Of a stretch of DNA of 22,626 nucleotides, positions 7,601-15,427 are shown in pieces. The position numbers and the translations under genes are program-made. A model generated the notes under the pieces. The model saw only the letters and a program-made list of their open reading frames with translations. It searched no databases and was not told where the DNA came from. The DNA comes from Lingula anatina. Taxonomy: Eukaryota > Brachiopoda > Lingulata > Lingulida > Lingulidae. Location: positions 1-22,626 of the forward strand of contig NW_019774065.1 in NCBI RefSeq assembly GCF_001039355.2, read 5' to 3'. The number at the start of each line of letters is the position of its first letter. Position 1 is the stretch's first letter.

Positions 7601-10600
7601 CAAGAATGAAAGGCACTCAGACCGTATTTTAATTTTTTAAGTTTTATTTCAAGACATAATTAGGTTCCATAAATGGAATTGAATGTTACTGTTATGGGGT
7701 TATTAAAAACGAGAAGTGCCATAAGAGATTTTGAAAAGGTACGCTGACCAAATACGCCATGAAGAAAAAAGTCGCTTTGACATCAGTAGAAATATTCCGC
7801 CAATCGTGGAATTATATACTTCTATATACATGCAATTCCTTTCTCTAATGACGCATTTCACGTCAGTGGAGCTGTCTGGTCCATTCGGCTCTTCCTCCGC
7901 TTGGTCAAAATGTTTTCTAAGCAGTGCACCTTGGTCCACGTCACGAAGCGGGGGTCTGCTGTTGAGCGTTCCTCTGGAAACTCGGGTTTTTGTGCATTTT
8001 ACTTGTACCACTGTCCCAGAGAGAAGGTGCTGACAATGACGACACGTGACGACACATTTGGAAGGGTATACGACCCTTAGAGAACATTCCCAGACCCTAT
8101 CCTACATACAGTGGATCGTTCTTTCTCCAAGGGGGTTCTTGCTAAATTGCAATAACGTAAGCGGCTTAGTGGTCTGTCACGCTAACTGAAGCTGGTAGGA
8201 GGAAGTTAATTATAGTTTAGCTGCTTCAGTAGGCGTGACAAACATATCAAGCTGAAAGCAATTCAGAGATCGATCGATCCTGTTAAATCGATTTAGGAAT
8301 GGGAACCCAGCCATATACACTAGTTTTACAGGGACAACCAGTGCTGCCGCCTGGTGGCGCACGTGGATTTGTACGATGCCGCTGAAAAACTTAACAGACA
8401 GTTCCTTGAGTGATTCCAACACTGTCCCTTCGTTTTCACGCAAAACACGACATCCACCAAAGTTTTCAAATTCCCCTTCGGGCTCCAGGTGGAAGAGTTG
8501 GCACCCTTCAAATGTGCAGAGCAAAATTGCCTTGTAACTGCAAATACATGTACCAGCGATTAGTTCATTAGTGTTTATGTGGCCTGCCATTCTGTCCAGA
8601 TTTGTTATATAGGGTACACTATTTTAATTAACTAGGAGTTTCAGTCCAATTTCTTAATTTGAGCATTGTTTATTGGTCAATGCTACAGCCTGCAACATCA
8701 AAGGTTATGTGGCAGTAATCAGAGAGAACTGAAAAATTATTTCATAATATTGCAGCATTTTTAGGAAGAGTGTAATTCAAAACATACTGTTGTTATTCCA
8801 TGCAGACAAAGAGTTTGTAGCAGAAAAATTAAACTGTCATAGTTTTATTATTATTATTATTATTATTATTGTTATTATTATTATTTACAGGGGAGGCACT
8901 GGAGTGCACACAGTGTATGTATCTGACCGCTACAAGTGGTGATGCGGATGTCCAAGGTGCTATTCAAAACATGTATTCAAGTATGATGGACGCTGAGTGC
9001 GCCAAGAACCCTACCTCTGTAACTAAGACAATTAGCTGCGACGGTTCCTGCGCGTATGCTGAAGTCAACACAACGACCCAGATTGCCGTAAGTTTGTAAC
9101 CAGAAATACCTTGGATTGTTCAGAGATATATTGAATTGTTACACCTGTAAATTCTTTCTTTACAAGCACGCAGTTAAAACTTATAAGGGCCCATTCCCAG
9201 ACCTTGTCATACTTACTGTGGATCGTTCTATCTCAGGGGGGATTCTCGCTTAATTGCAATCAACTTAATCGGCTTAGATGTCTGTCACGCCTACTAAAGC
9301 TGCTAGAGGGTAATTAATTATCGTTTAGCAGCTCCAATAGGCGTGTCAGACATCTAAGCCGCTTAAGGTGAAAGCACTTAAATAGAATCCCATCTGAGAT
9401 GGATCGATTCTGTTAGGTGGATCTAGGTATGAGAACCCAATCTAACAAAACAATTACATAGGAATCCATTAAGGAAAATGTTTGAGATGTGAGTTTTGAG
9501 TTAGTTAGTGTTTAGTTAGTTAGAAGATGTGAAAGGAGCAGAGCCATTCTTGCATTCCATGTGTAAGTTAAACGAAAGCCAAATTCTTGAATTTGTGATA
9601 GTTCTATCTATTCACTGCGCATAAGCATTGGTCTTGGTTGCAGGGAAACCCCATGAGCATTGGTGTTGTGGTTCGAAGTTGCAATCCCTCAAAGAGCGTG
9701 AATGAAGGATGCAAAACTATAAGTTCGAACGACGCTCAGAACATCCAAGGTGTTCTGGGAGGCGGCCTGGACGTGGGACAGGAAGTCTCTGGGAAGATGT
9801 GTTTTTGCAATAGCGACAGCTGTACGCAGGATGTGTCGTCTCTACCTGCACTTCCCAAAGGTAAAATCGACAACCTCACCCTAAATGTGCTTTTGAATGC
9901 ACTTGGTATAATTGCCAAAGTTAAACGACTGGAAAATGGGTATAGAAGTACACGTGTGAATTTCAAAACATTAAAAAAACGCCATTAGTATTACATGTGA
10001 CGTCATACCTGCTTTGGGTCCCAGTGCTAAAATAATTTTAAACCTTAGCTACACTGTGACGTCACAAAACGCTCCCTAGCGTGGTTGTGTTTATTTCAAC
10101 ATATTTAAATTATCTGATCAAATGGTCATCAAACCAGCGGAGTTGAATTGACTGACTTATAATACATTCAAAAGCTAACGTGATTTGAATGCGATTTCCA
10201 TTTAAAACTGGAAACCTTGGTTGTCTTTTTACAGCCCCGACTACCCAGTGTCACGTGTGCACTTACATGAAGTACGAAACATCAGACAGCCAGATGCAGA
10301 AGAACTTCGATCAAATCACCCAAGCAGCCAGTGTACCCGAGTGTCTGGACAAAGGATCCGAGACTCGCACCATGTCCTGCGAAGGTTCTTGTCAAAACAT
10401 TGGAGCAACTGTCACTATGAGTATGGTAAGTATAGTTATCCCTAGAACATAGTCCACAGTTGATAAAACTGAGTGAAATACTAGTAAAATCAGGAGAGCT
10501 ACGGGCTAGTACGGATGTTCATAAAAGGGGGGGGGGGGAAATGATGGGTGCTCAAAGCCAGAGAGGGCTGGTTTTAGAGGTCGACAATGAATTGCAAACT

Positions 10601-11719
10601 AGTAACAACTGGCAAAACTTGGAACGCAGAGGTTAATAAATGTTGTTGCAACCGGATATTTTCGGGCGACCCATCTTTGAAGATCAAAATTATTTTGAAA
10701 TTACATCTGGAAAAAAGGATTATTAGAACATCATTGTAATTGAAAAAAAATCAATGTGTGAAGGACGTGTGCAAATAAACGTAATGAGCATCATATCTGA
10801 ACGTGACAAGACCCCCCGCTATATCAAGTGTTTGACTATGTACTTTTCCAGTATTGTTTGTACCAGTGAATTGTTTGATAACACAAATTTCTCTGACTCT
10901 CATGGTGACTACCCTCTACCAGGGTAATAGATTGATTTTTCACTAGATATTAAGAGATACGTCTCTGGTTAAACAGATGGCTAAGCTCTGTACTGTCACC
11001 CTGTGCTGAAATCTCAAGGATGATTACATGGCTGGTAATTGTTTGCATATCTACTCAGGCACTCTCACTTAGCATGTCCCTGCCAGGTCCCCTTGGGAGT
11101 AATCAAGACAGTCAATTGCTCATCTGTGACAATAAACACAACCCCTTAGCAGACAGAAAACACAAGGCAGGTTGCGTAACAAGCGATAATCACATCGACG
11201 TGAAGCATAGCTCTCACTGAGCTCCTGCAGAGCAGGTACAATGCCATCTGTACGCGTGCATTTTTAATTGCTCACATCTGTCCAAACGTTACAGGGTCGC
11301 CTCAGCAAAAATGTCCACAGGGTTATAGCTGCGGCCCTGGTAGAGGGAACATGATACAGGGAAAGAACAATGTGCTGTGAACAAGCTATTTCTTATAGGC
11401 TAATCTTCGATATTCTCTTTAATTTCAGAGAGACACGTCCGTAACTATGAAAATGGCCCAACGCGGATGCGCCGGAATAGAAACGGAGAAAAAATGCGTG
11501 AAACTGACGCAGGAGGATTCGGCCATTACTCAGCTATTCCCTCTCGATTCACTGAAGGCAATGGGACTCGGGGACTTCGGGATCGACATGGAGTACTGCA
11601 CCTGTAACGGGAACGAATGCAACAGCTTGAAAAGCACACCTTTCACTTCGGGCAGTAACGCGCCAGTATGGAGTGCGTCCTTCCTGATCTTATCGGCCAT
11701 TGCTACCCTGCTGTTGTAG
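4572..11719 (+). CDS. Gene A: GPI-anchored double LU-domain protein (five exons)
   Basis: Spliced exons 4572-4623, 8891-9087, 9644-9860, 10235-10425 and 11429-11719 give 315 residues. Residues 1-18 are a hydrophobic signal peptide. Two LU (Ly6/uPAR, three-finger) domains follow, about 21-146 and 159-288, each with ten cysteines in the same order: CxxC, then C, then C-DGS/EGS-C, then two more, then CxC-4-C. Domain 1 cysteines are at 23, 26, 54, 67, 71, 96, 106, 136, 138, 143; domain 2 at 161, 164, 192, 204, 208, 233, 242, 276, 278, 283. Domain 2 closes with the canonical CN; domain 1 ends CT. One N-glycosylation sequon (N77-T-T). The C-terminus (small SGSN region, then about 17 hydrophobic residues with no basic tail) is a GPI signal. 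Introns are all GT-AG, phases 1,0,1,0. The first of two adjacent ATGs is used. Ligand and role are unknown; LU proteins act as surface receptors, adhesion molecules or complement/protease regulators. Confidence 0.85.
5205..6700. other. Intron 1 of gene A, central part
   Basis: 5205-5650 is conserved with intron 1 of gene B (17243-17852, minus its insertion). 5651-6700 has no counterpart in B and no recognisable element; it is A+T-rich with stop codons in all frames. 4843-5204 is likewise replaced in B by the inverted arm. Confidence 0.6.
6701..6957. mobile_element. Foldback MITE, copy 2 (best-preserved)
   Basis: This 257-bp palindromic element is flanked by perfect TAA duplications (6698-6700, 6958-6960). 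Ends GACCCCATTCCCATACCTAG and CTAGGTATGTGAATGGGGTC are near-perfect inverted repeats. The arms pair along the whole length (TCTCGATAAATTG with CAATTTAGCGAGA; TTTAGCGGC with GCCGCTAAA; CTGACACGC with GCGTGCCAG) around TAATTAA. It sits in intron 1 of gene A, so the pre-mRNA would carry a hairpin of about 125 bp per arm. No coding capacity. Confidence 0.88.
7178..7551. mobile_element. Foldback MITE, copy 3 with internal insert
   Basis: The left end GGGTTCCCATACCTAG and right end GGGTCTGGGAATGGTCCC enclose the usual palindromic arms with a TAATTAA centre. The right arm is interrupted after GATCGATCCACAGTT (about 7421) by about 105 bp of unrelated sequence ending near 7523. TTT occurs at both borders, but the exact ends are uncertain. 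Confidence 0.75.
7862..8029 (-). pseudogene. Putative minus-strand exon 2 of an unidentified gene
   Basis: On the minus strand a TTGTCAG acceptor precedes 56 open codons, phase 0, matching the phase-0 end of the upstream minus-strand exon (8330-8537). The product is hydrophilic and protein-like (for example LRDVDQGALLRKHFDQ). The downstream donor is weak (GAC|GTGAAA), and the frame stays open to 7703, so the end is uncertain. No other exons were found and unit B lacks this part. I do not recognise the family. It could be a fragment of a nested or captured gene, or a chance frame. Confidence 0.35.
8080..8312. mobile_element. Foldback MITE, copy 4 (degraded right arm)
   Basis: It begins after TTA (8077-8079) with GAGAACATTCCCAGACCC and ends GGGAACCCAGCC. 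The left arm is complete. The right arm has lost part of the ACATCTAAGCC / TTTAGCGAG section. It lies in intron 1 of gene A between the two putative minus-strand exons. Confidence 0.72.
8330..8537 (-). pseudogene. Putative minus-strand exon 1, unidentified gene; partly kept in unit B
   Basis: The minus-strand frame is bounded by an acceptor ATTTGCAG|T (phase 2) and a donor CCT|GTAAAA (phase 0), giving 69 codons. The peptide is strongly protein-like, with GCQLFHLEPEGEFENFGGC and VLRENEGTVLESLKEL. The unit B copy (18001-18132) keeps the acceptor and the frame for about 42 codons before diverging. By hand I count four replacement and three silent changes there, so constraint on this stretch is weak. 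It lies inside gene A's intron, antisense to it. The family is not recognised. Confidence 0.45.
8845..8885 (+). repeat. (TTA)n tract abutting exon 2 acceptor, gene A
   Basis: About 13 TTA units, one interrupted by GTT, run up to 6 bases before the exon (TTTACAG|GG). The microsatellite takes the place of the usual polypyrimidine tract. The same arrangement, at a different length, is present in gene B. Confidence 0.9.
8891..9087 (+). CDS. Gene A exon 2 (first half of LU domain 1)
   Basis: Acceptor TTTACAG and donor GCC|GTAAGT bound the exon; it enters in phase 1 and leaves in phase 0. It carries cysteines 1-5 of domain 1 (LECTQC start, SCDGSC) and the NTT sequon. It differs from gene B at about 12 of 197 bases. 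Confidence 0.88.
9187..9442. mobile_element. Foldback MITE, copy 5, intron 2
   Basis: A 256-bp copy is flanked by perfect TAA duplications (9184-9186, 9443-9445). Both palindromic arms are present. Gene B has the same insertion at the same intron position, reduced to about 62 bp (18758-18819). The insertion therefore predates the gene duplication, and the 196-bp difference in intron 2 length is this internal deletion. Confidence 0.88.
9644..9860 (+). CDS. Gene A exon 3 (second half of LU domain 1)
   Basis: Acceptor GGTTGCAG; donor AAAG|GTAAAA, leaving in phase 1. It encodes cysteines 6-10 of domain 1, closing with MCFCNSDSCTQ, and a short linker rich in Ser/Pro/Leu. Domain 1 lacks the Asn that usually follows the last cysteine of LU domains. 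Confidence 0.88.
9998..10064. promoter_or_regulatory. Two CRE-type TGACGTCA octamers in intron 3
   Basis: Perfect palindromes lie at 9998-10005 and 10057-10064. The first is kept in gene B (19384-19391). They match the CREB/ATF consensus; binding is not shown. Confidence 0.35.
10235..10425 (+). CDS. Gene A exon 4 (first half of LU domain 2)
   Basis: Acceptor TTTTACAG; donor ATG|GTAAGT; phase 1 in, 0 out, the same as exon 2, to which it is homologous. It carries cysteines 1-5 of domain 2 (QCHVC start, SCEGSC). It is the most diverged exon between A and B: about 25 base and 16 residue differences by hand count, with every cysteine kept. Confidence 0.88.
10910..11349 (+). mobile_element. TACCCTC-family MITE with nested insertion, intron 4
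   Basis: The terminal repeats (TACCCTCTACCAGGG at left, GGCCCTGGTAGAGGGAA at right) enclose a body like the 2130 copy, split by a 295-bp insert. Intron 4 of gene B has no element: its TGACTCAAAATACAGGG corresponds to the target. The 9-bp flanks (CATGGTGAC, CATGATACA) are only partly alike, but the B site resembles the right one. It explains essentially all of the 440-bp difference between the A and B introns. Confidence 0.8.
11001..11295. mobile_element. Unclassified nested insertion
   Basis: It interrupts the host MITE between GTCACC (10995-11000) and GTCGCC (11296-11301), which look like a diverged 6-bp target duplication because other copies have only one GTCGCC there. The ends are CTGTGCTG and GTTACAGG, a weak CTGT/ACAG inverted end. 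A 66-codon frame (11020-11220) starting with a hydrophobic stretch is probably fortuitous. Superfamily unknown. Confidence 0.55.
11429..11719 (+). CDS. Gene A exon 5 (second half of LU domain 2 and GPI signal)
   Basis: Acceptor AATTTCAG, phase 0, homologous to exon 3 for the domain part. Cysteines 6-10 of domain 2 end in YCTCNGNECN, the canonical LU close. Then come a Ser/Thr/Gly spacer (candidate omega site near residues 292-296), a hydrophobic tail ending LLL, and TAG. Confidence 0.88.
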   Translation, partial: RDTSVTMKMAQRGCAGIETEKKCVKLTQEDSAITQLFPLDSLKAMGLGDFGIDMEYCTCNGNECNSLKSTPFTSGSNAPVWSASFLILSAIATLLL

Positions 11720-12075
11720 ACGGAAATGAACTTACCATATTCATTCCAGAGTTTTAGAGTTCCAGAGTTCTTTTCAGATGATCGTAACCAAGCAAACTTT
11801 CAATTTTTATAGTCACATGAAATTAATGTTATTGTAGAAATAGCCTTTCTTAGACGCGTTTAATGCTTTTTTATAGTTTTGTGTACCACTAACCGTCTGT
11901 TGTGCAGCTATTTTGTATCCAAGTCTAGGCAAGTATGGGCAAGTTTTCTGATAAACGTTAGTGCTATTGGCCCATTTCAGTGACGTCATATTTGCTCCGT
12001 AACTATAGTCCCTCGGCCATGTTGGAAGGAAAGAACGACGGGGAATAGTAGCGTTAATATACCGTAGGTGAACCA

Positions 12076-12086
12076 AATAAAATAAA
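12076..12086 (+). terminator. Candidate polyadenylation signals of gene A
   Basis: Overlapping AATAAA hexamers (12076-12081 and 12081-12086) lie about 360 bp after the stop codon and are repeated in the 13417 copy. A later ATGAATAAA near 12620 is an alternative. The cleavage site is not determined. Confidence 0.4.
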
Positions 12087-12120
12087 GTAAACTTCATATC
12101 GCGATCAAGTACACCAAAGT

Positions 12121-12535
12121 TAAAAGGATATATACAAGTGGAAACTTCAGCTGATCAGCGGGATCGACCCAAATGAACTCAAGACAGTCTAATCGTGAAA
12201 TCCTGCCAAATGTGACTTATCCCAACATCATGGAGTTGTCAGAAGCTATAGTTAAATTATCTTGCACTTAATTTTTCTTGTTCATTGGGTAATAGCAGTT
12301 ATAGTTTGAGAGAGTTTAATGTGTCATCATAAGTTCAACCTTTCATAGAAGCAACTTTTTTTCATAAAGGATAGATATAAGGAGAAATTTGAGCTGATCA
12401 TCGGGATCGACCCTTATGGACTCAAGGAAAAATGTATGCAGCAGTGGCTTGAAATATTGCTGTCAGATATGGCTTATCTCTACATTATGAAGCTGTCAGA
12501 TATTTTTTCAGCATTCTTGTACTTCATTAAGAAGT
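12121..12535 (+). repeat. Two diverged direct repeats downstream of gene A
   Basis: Units starting near 12121 and 12366 share AAGGATA, GCTGATCA, CGGGATCGACCC, ACTCAAG, a CTTATC block and a TGTCAGA block. The period is about 245 bp. Both units are also in the 13417-14700 copy, so the tandem repeat is older than that duplication. Confidence 0.7.
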
Positions 12536-12944
12536 ACATGTACATTGTAACAGTACATGAATTGATCTTTATTTCTGTAATCATTTGCTTAAACATATAG
12601 GAAAACTGCACATTTTGTATGAATAAAAATAAACATCAAATGCAAAACATTGTTGACATTATGTTGTACAATTCAATGACAGATTATCAGGGACCCTTTC
12701 CTTTCGATTGATAACACTGACGTGAAAAATATTTACATACTTTTAATGAGCATATGAGGTCGAATTAAGTCACCATAATTAGAGAAGCCTGTTTAGTATA
12801 TTTTTAATCTACATCTAGTGAAATGCATGATTGAAGAATCATGATTGATATGTACATTGATGCACTACTATGCATTAATCTCAAACTGGAGTACATAACA
12901 TGCATGTACTTTTTAATTGGAGATTTTCTTATGTTGAAATTTAA

Positions 12945-12990
12945 TTCCCAGACCCTATCGTACCAACTTTGGATCGAACTATATCCAAGG
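12945..12990. mobile_element. Foldback MITE fragment at duplication break
   Basis: Only the left terminal section (CCCAGACCCTATCGTACC through AAGGGGATTCTTGCTTAA) is present; the sequence then switches to unique DNA. The full-length equivalents start at 3444 and 14652. Confidence 0.8.
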
Positions 12991-13415
12991 GGATTCTTGC
13001 TTAAGGCCACTTATAGTAAAAGGACCAAAGTCATAGAAACAAAGCCCTGGGCTTATAAGTTTTTATAAAAAATTAAAACAAACTTCCCAAAAGGCCAATT
13101 AAAGACGGGGATTAAGTACAGTGTCCAACGGATGACGCTCTGGCGCCAATTTGAGGAGAAAAATGCCGTTTTCGGTATTGGGATTTTCTCTACAACCAAG
13201 ACAGCTATTCAAGTGATTCAAAAGGCCTCATAAAGCTGGGTGAAAGCACTACAGCGGGGTACCAGGGAATTGTCTTAAACTATTTACTTTTGATTTTATC
13301 ATCTTTTACGTTAAATCAGCCCATATTTCAATGGGTTATTCACTTCAAAAGGCGATAACTTTCAAACAAACAATTTCCTCTTAAACCCCTGATATCATGC
13401 TGTAGTCCACATTCC
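12991..13415. other. Unique spacer before the N
   Basis: This stretch matches no other part of the window. No exon or repeat is recognised. It is bounded by a MITE fragment on the left and the assembly N on the right. Confidence 0.6.
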
Positions 13416-13431
13416 NACCCTGCTGTTGTAG
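13416..13431 (+). pseudogene. N plus the last codons of an exon 5
   Basis: A single N is followed by ACCCTGCTGTTGTAG, the final Thr-Leu-Leu-Leu-stop of exon 5, then the gene A-type 3' UTR. This is the 3' tail of an LU gene copy with the rest absent. It is either a contig junction hiding a third paralogue or the scar of an unequal exchange. Confidence 0.75.
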
Positions 13432-14700
13432 AGGGGCATGAACTTACCATGTTCATTCCAGAGTTCTAGAGTTCCAGAGTTCTTTTCAGATAATCGTAAC
13501 CAAGCAAACTTTCAATTTTTATAGTCACATGAAATTAATGTTATTGTAGAAATAGCCTTTCTTAGACGCGTTTAATGCTTTTTTGTAGTTTTGTGTACCA
13601 CTAACCGTCTGTTGCGCAGCTATTTTGTATCCAAGTCTAGGCAAGTATGGGCAAGTTTTCTGATAAACGTTAGTGCTATTGGCCTATTTCAGTGACGTCA
13701 TATTTGCTCCGTAACTATAGTCCCGCGGCCATGTTGGAGGGAAAGAACGACGGGGAATAGTAGCGTTAATCTAGGTGAACCAAATAAAATAAAGTAAACT
13801 TCATATCGCGATCAAGTACACCAAAGTTAAAAGGATATATACAAGTGGAAACTTCAGCTGATCAGCGGGATAGACCCAAATGAACTCAAGACAGTCTAAT
13901 CGTGAAATCCTGCAAAATGTGACTTATCCCAACATCATGGAGTTGTCAGAAGCTATAGTTCAATTATCTTGCACTTAATTTTTCTTGTTCATTGGGTAAT
14001 AGCAGATATAGTTTGAGAGAGTTTAATGTGTCATCATAAGTTCAACCTTTCATAGAAGCAACTTTTATTAAATAAAGGATAGATATAAGGAAAAATTTGA
14101 GCTGATCATCGGGATCAACCCTTATGGACTCAAGGAAAAATGTATGCAGCAGTGTCTTGTGGCTTGAAATATTGCTGTCAGATACGACTTATCTCTACAT
14201 TATGAAGCTGTCAGATATTTTTTCAGCATTCTTGTACTTCATTAGGAAGTACATGTAACAGTACATGAATTGATCTTTATTTCTGTAATCATTTGCTTAA
14301 ACATATAGGAAAACTGCACATTTTGTATGAATAAAAGTAAACATCAAATGCAAAACATTGTTGACATTATGTTGTACAATTCAATGACAGATTATCAGAG
14401 ACCCTTTCCTTTCGATTGATAACACTGATGTGAAAAATATTTACATACTTTTAATGAGCATATGAGGTCGAATTAAGTCACCAAAATTAGAGAAGAATGT
14501 TTAGTATATTTTTAATCTACATCTAGTGAAATGCATGATTGAAGACTCATGATTGATATGTACATTGATGCACTACTATGCATTAATCTCATACTGGAGT
14601 ACATTACATGCTTGTACTTTTTCATTGGAGATTTTCTTATGTTAAAATTAAGAGACCATTCCCAGACCCTATCGTACCAACTTTGGATCGAACTATCTCC
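13417..14700 (+). repeat. 3' duplication, second copy
   Basis: It repeats 11704-12987, including the overlapping AATAAA signals (near 13790) and the two-unit repeat, and continues seamlessly into the 5' flank of gene B through the MITE at 14652. Confidence 0.92.
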
Positions 14701-14887
14701 AAGGGGATTCTCGCTTAACTGCAATTAACTACTTTGACGGCTTAGATGTCTGTCACGCCTAATGAAGTTGATAGAGTGTAACTGTCGTTTAGCAGCTTAA
14801 GTAGGCATCCCTGACATCTAAGCCACTTAAACTGAAAGCAATGTAGCGAGAAACCCCGTGGAGACGGACCGAACCTGTTACATCGAG
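14652..14887. mobile_element. Foldback MITE, unit B copy, right end lost
   Basis: It starts after TAA (14649-14651) with GAGACCATTCCCAGACCC and contains both palindromic arms. It breaks off at about 14887 (ACATCGAGG), joined directly to sequence equivalent to 4081. It is orthologous to the 3444 copy. Confidence 0.82.
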
Positions 14888-15064
14888 GCTGGATGTTTAC
14901 GTTTGAAACTTACTTCTTATTGCTGTTTTCTCAATTTTTTGTTATTTAGCAGACGTTTTACGACTTGAACGTGGGGTGATTTGTATTTACACGTTAAATC
15001 AATATACTTTCGTTTTCACGTTTGTACTCGTATCGTTAGTCATTGATTTAGATGGCACGCCGTT

Positions 15065-15375
15065 TGATGCATTTTAGGGAGGGGTGTTGTCCTGTCACGC
15101 AAATTAACAAGTCAAACATGTATTTCTGCACACGTATATTTTTGTTCAAATCTAACAAAAATGGCTGTGAATTTCTAAACAACAGCCATATTCTGAGTGT
15201 AGAATGTATTGCATTTGCTGATTCTGGTAAGTATCGGCATAGCTTGCACCCCTCTATGTGGAATTGGGCTTAAACTGCGCAGACGCTAAGTGGCGTACCA
15301 GTTCATCAGCTGCCGAGCCTCCGTTATTATCGGAACACTGACCGTCTCTGAAACTACACTGCACCAATTGGTTCC
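15065..15375 (+). promoter_or_regulatory. Conserved 5' flank / putative promoter of gene B
   Basis: Homologous to 4264-4571, including the GCGCAGACGCTAAGTGGCGT block and the donor-like GTAAGTAT near 15228. No TATA box is seen. The overlapping open frame in this copy (15052-15273) is broken by a stop in unit A, so I do not call it coding. Confidence 0.4.
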
Positions 15376-15427
15376 ATGATGCTGGCGATTACTGTTCTGA
15401 TGTTTCTGTTGGGAGGGATCGAGTTGG
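15376..15427 (+). CDS. Gene B exon 1 (signal peptide)
   Basis: Identical to gene A exon 1. The donor is G|GTAAGG, phase 1. Confidence 0.8.

Larger units (their letters stand above)
4081..11960 (+). repeat. Paralogous unit A
   Basis: Apart from lineage-specific insertions this unit aligns to 14885-21640. Blocks: 4081-4842 with 14885-15647; 5205-5650 with 17243-17852; 8395-11960 with 17995-21560. Homology also reaches upstream (3233-3690 with 14553-14887). Coding exons differ by roughly 5-13 percent; flanking DNA is similar or more diverged. It is a direct tandem duplication, with 10804 bp between the two start codons. Confidence 0.92.
11704..12987 (+). repeat. 3' duplication, first copy
   Basis: The last 15 bases of exon 5, the 3' UTR and downstream DNA are repeated at 13417-14700 with only scattered substitutions and small indels. 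Identity is visibly higher than between the coding exons of A and B. The first copy runs into a foldback MITE fragment and stops within it. Confidence 0.92.

Noticed and set aside
7731-8033. 100-residue + strand frame
   Set aside because: It overlaps the antisense exon-like frame, has no splice context for gene A, and its sequence does not look protein-like.
8882-8890. Alternative start of gene A at exon 2 (no signal exon)
   Set aside because: The phase-1 join to the identical signal-peptide exons at 4572 and 15376 is far better supported, and the frame upstream of exon 2 is microsatellite.
9736-9966. Minus-strand frames opposite exon 3 (also 19111-19392)
   Set aside because: Antisense shadows of a well-supported coding exon; kept only because the exon itself is conserved.
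11020-11220. 66-residue frame starting with a signal-peptide-like stretch
   Set aside because: Inside a nested insertion in intron 4, absent from gene B, no cysteine pattern and no homologue recognised.
12804-13068. Frames on both strands (also 14512-14724)
   Set aside because: They arise from duplicated spacer plus MITE ends; the copies differ without codon-pattern constraint.
15052-15273. 73-residue frame in the 5' flank of gene B
   Set aside because: The unit A equivalent is interrupted by a stop, and the differences fall at replacement positions, so no coding constraint.
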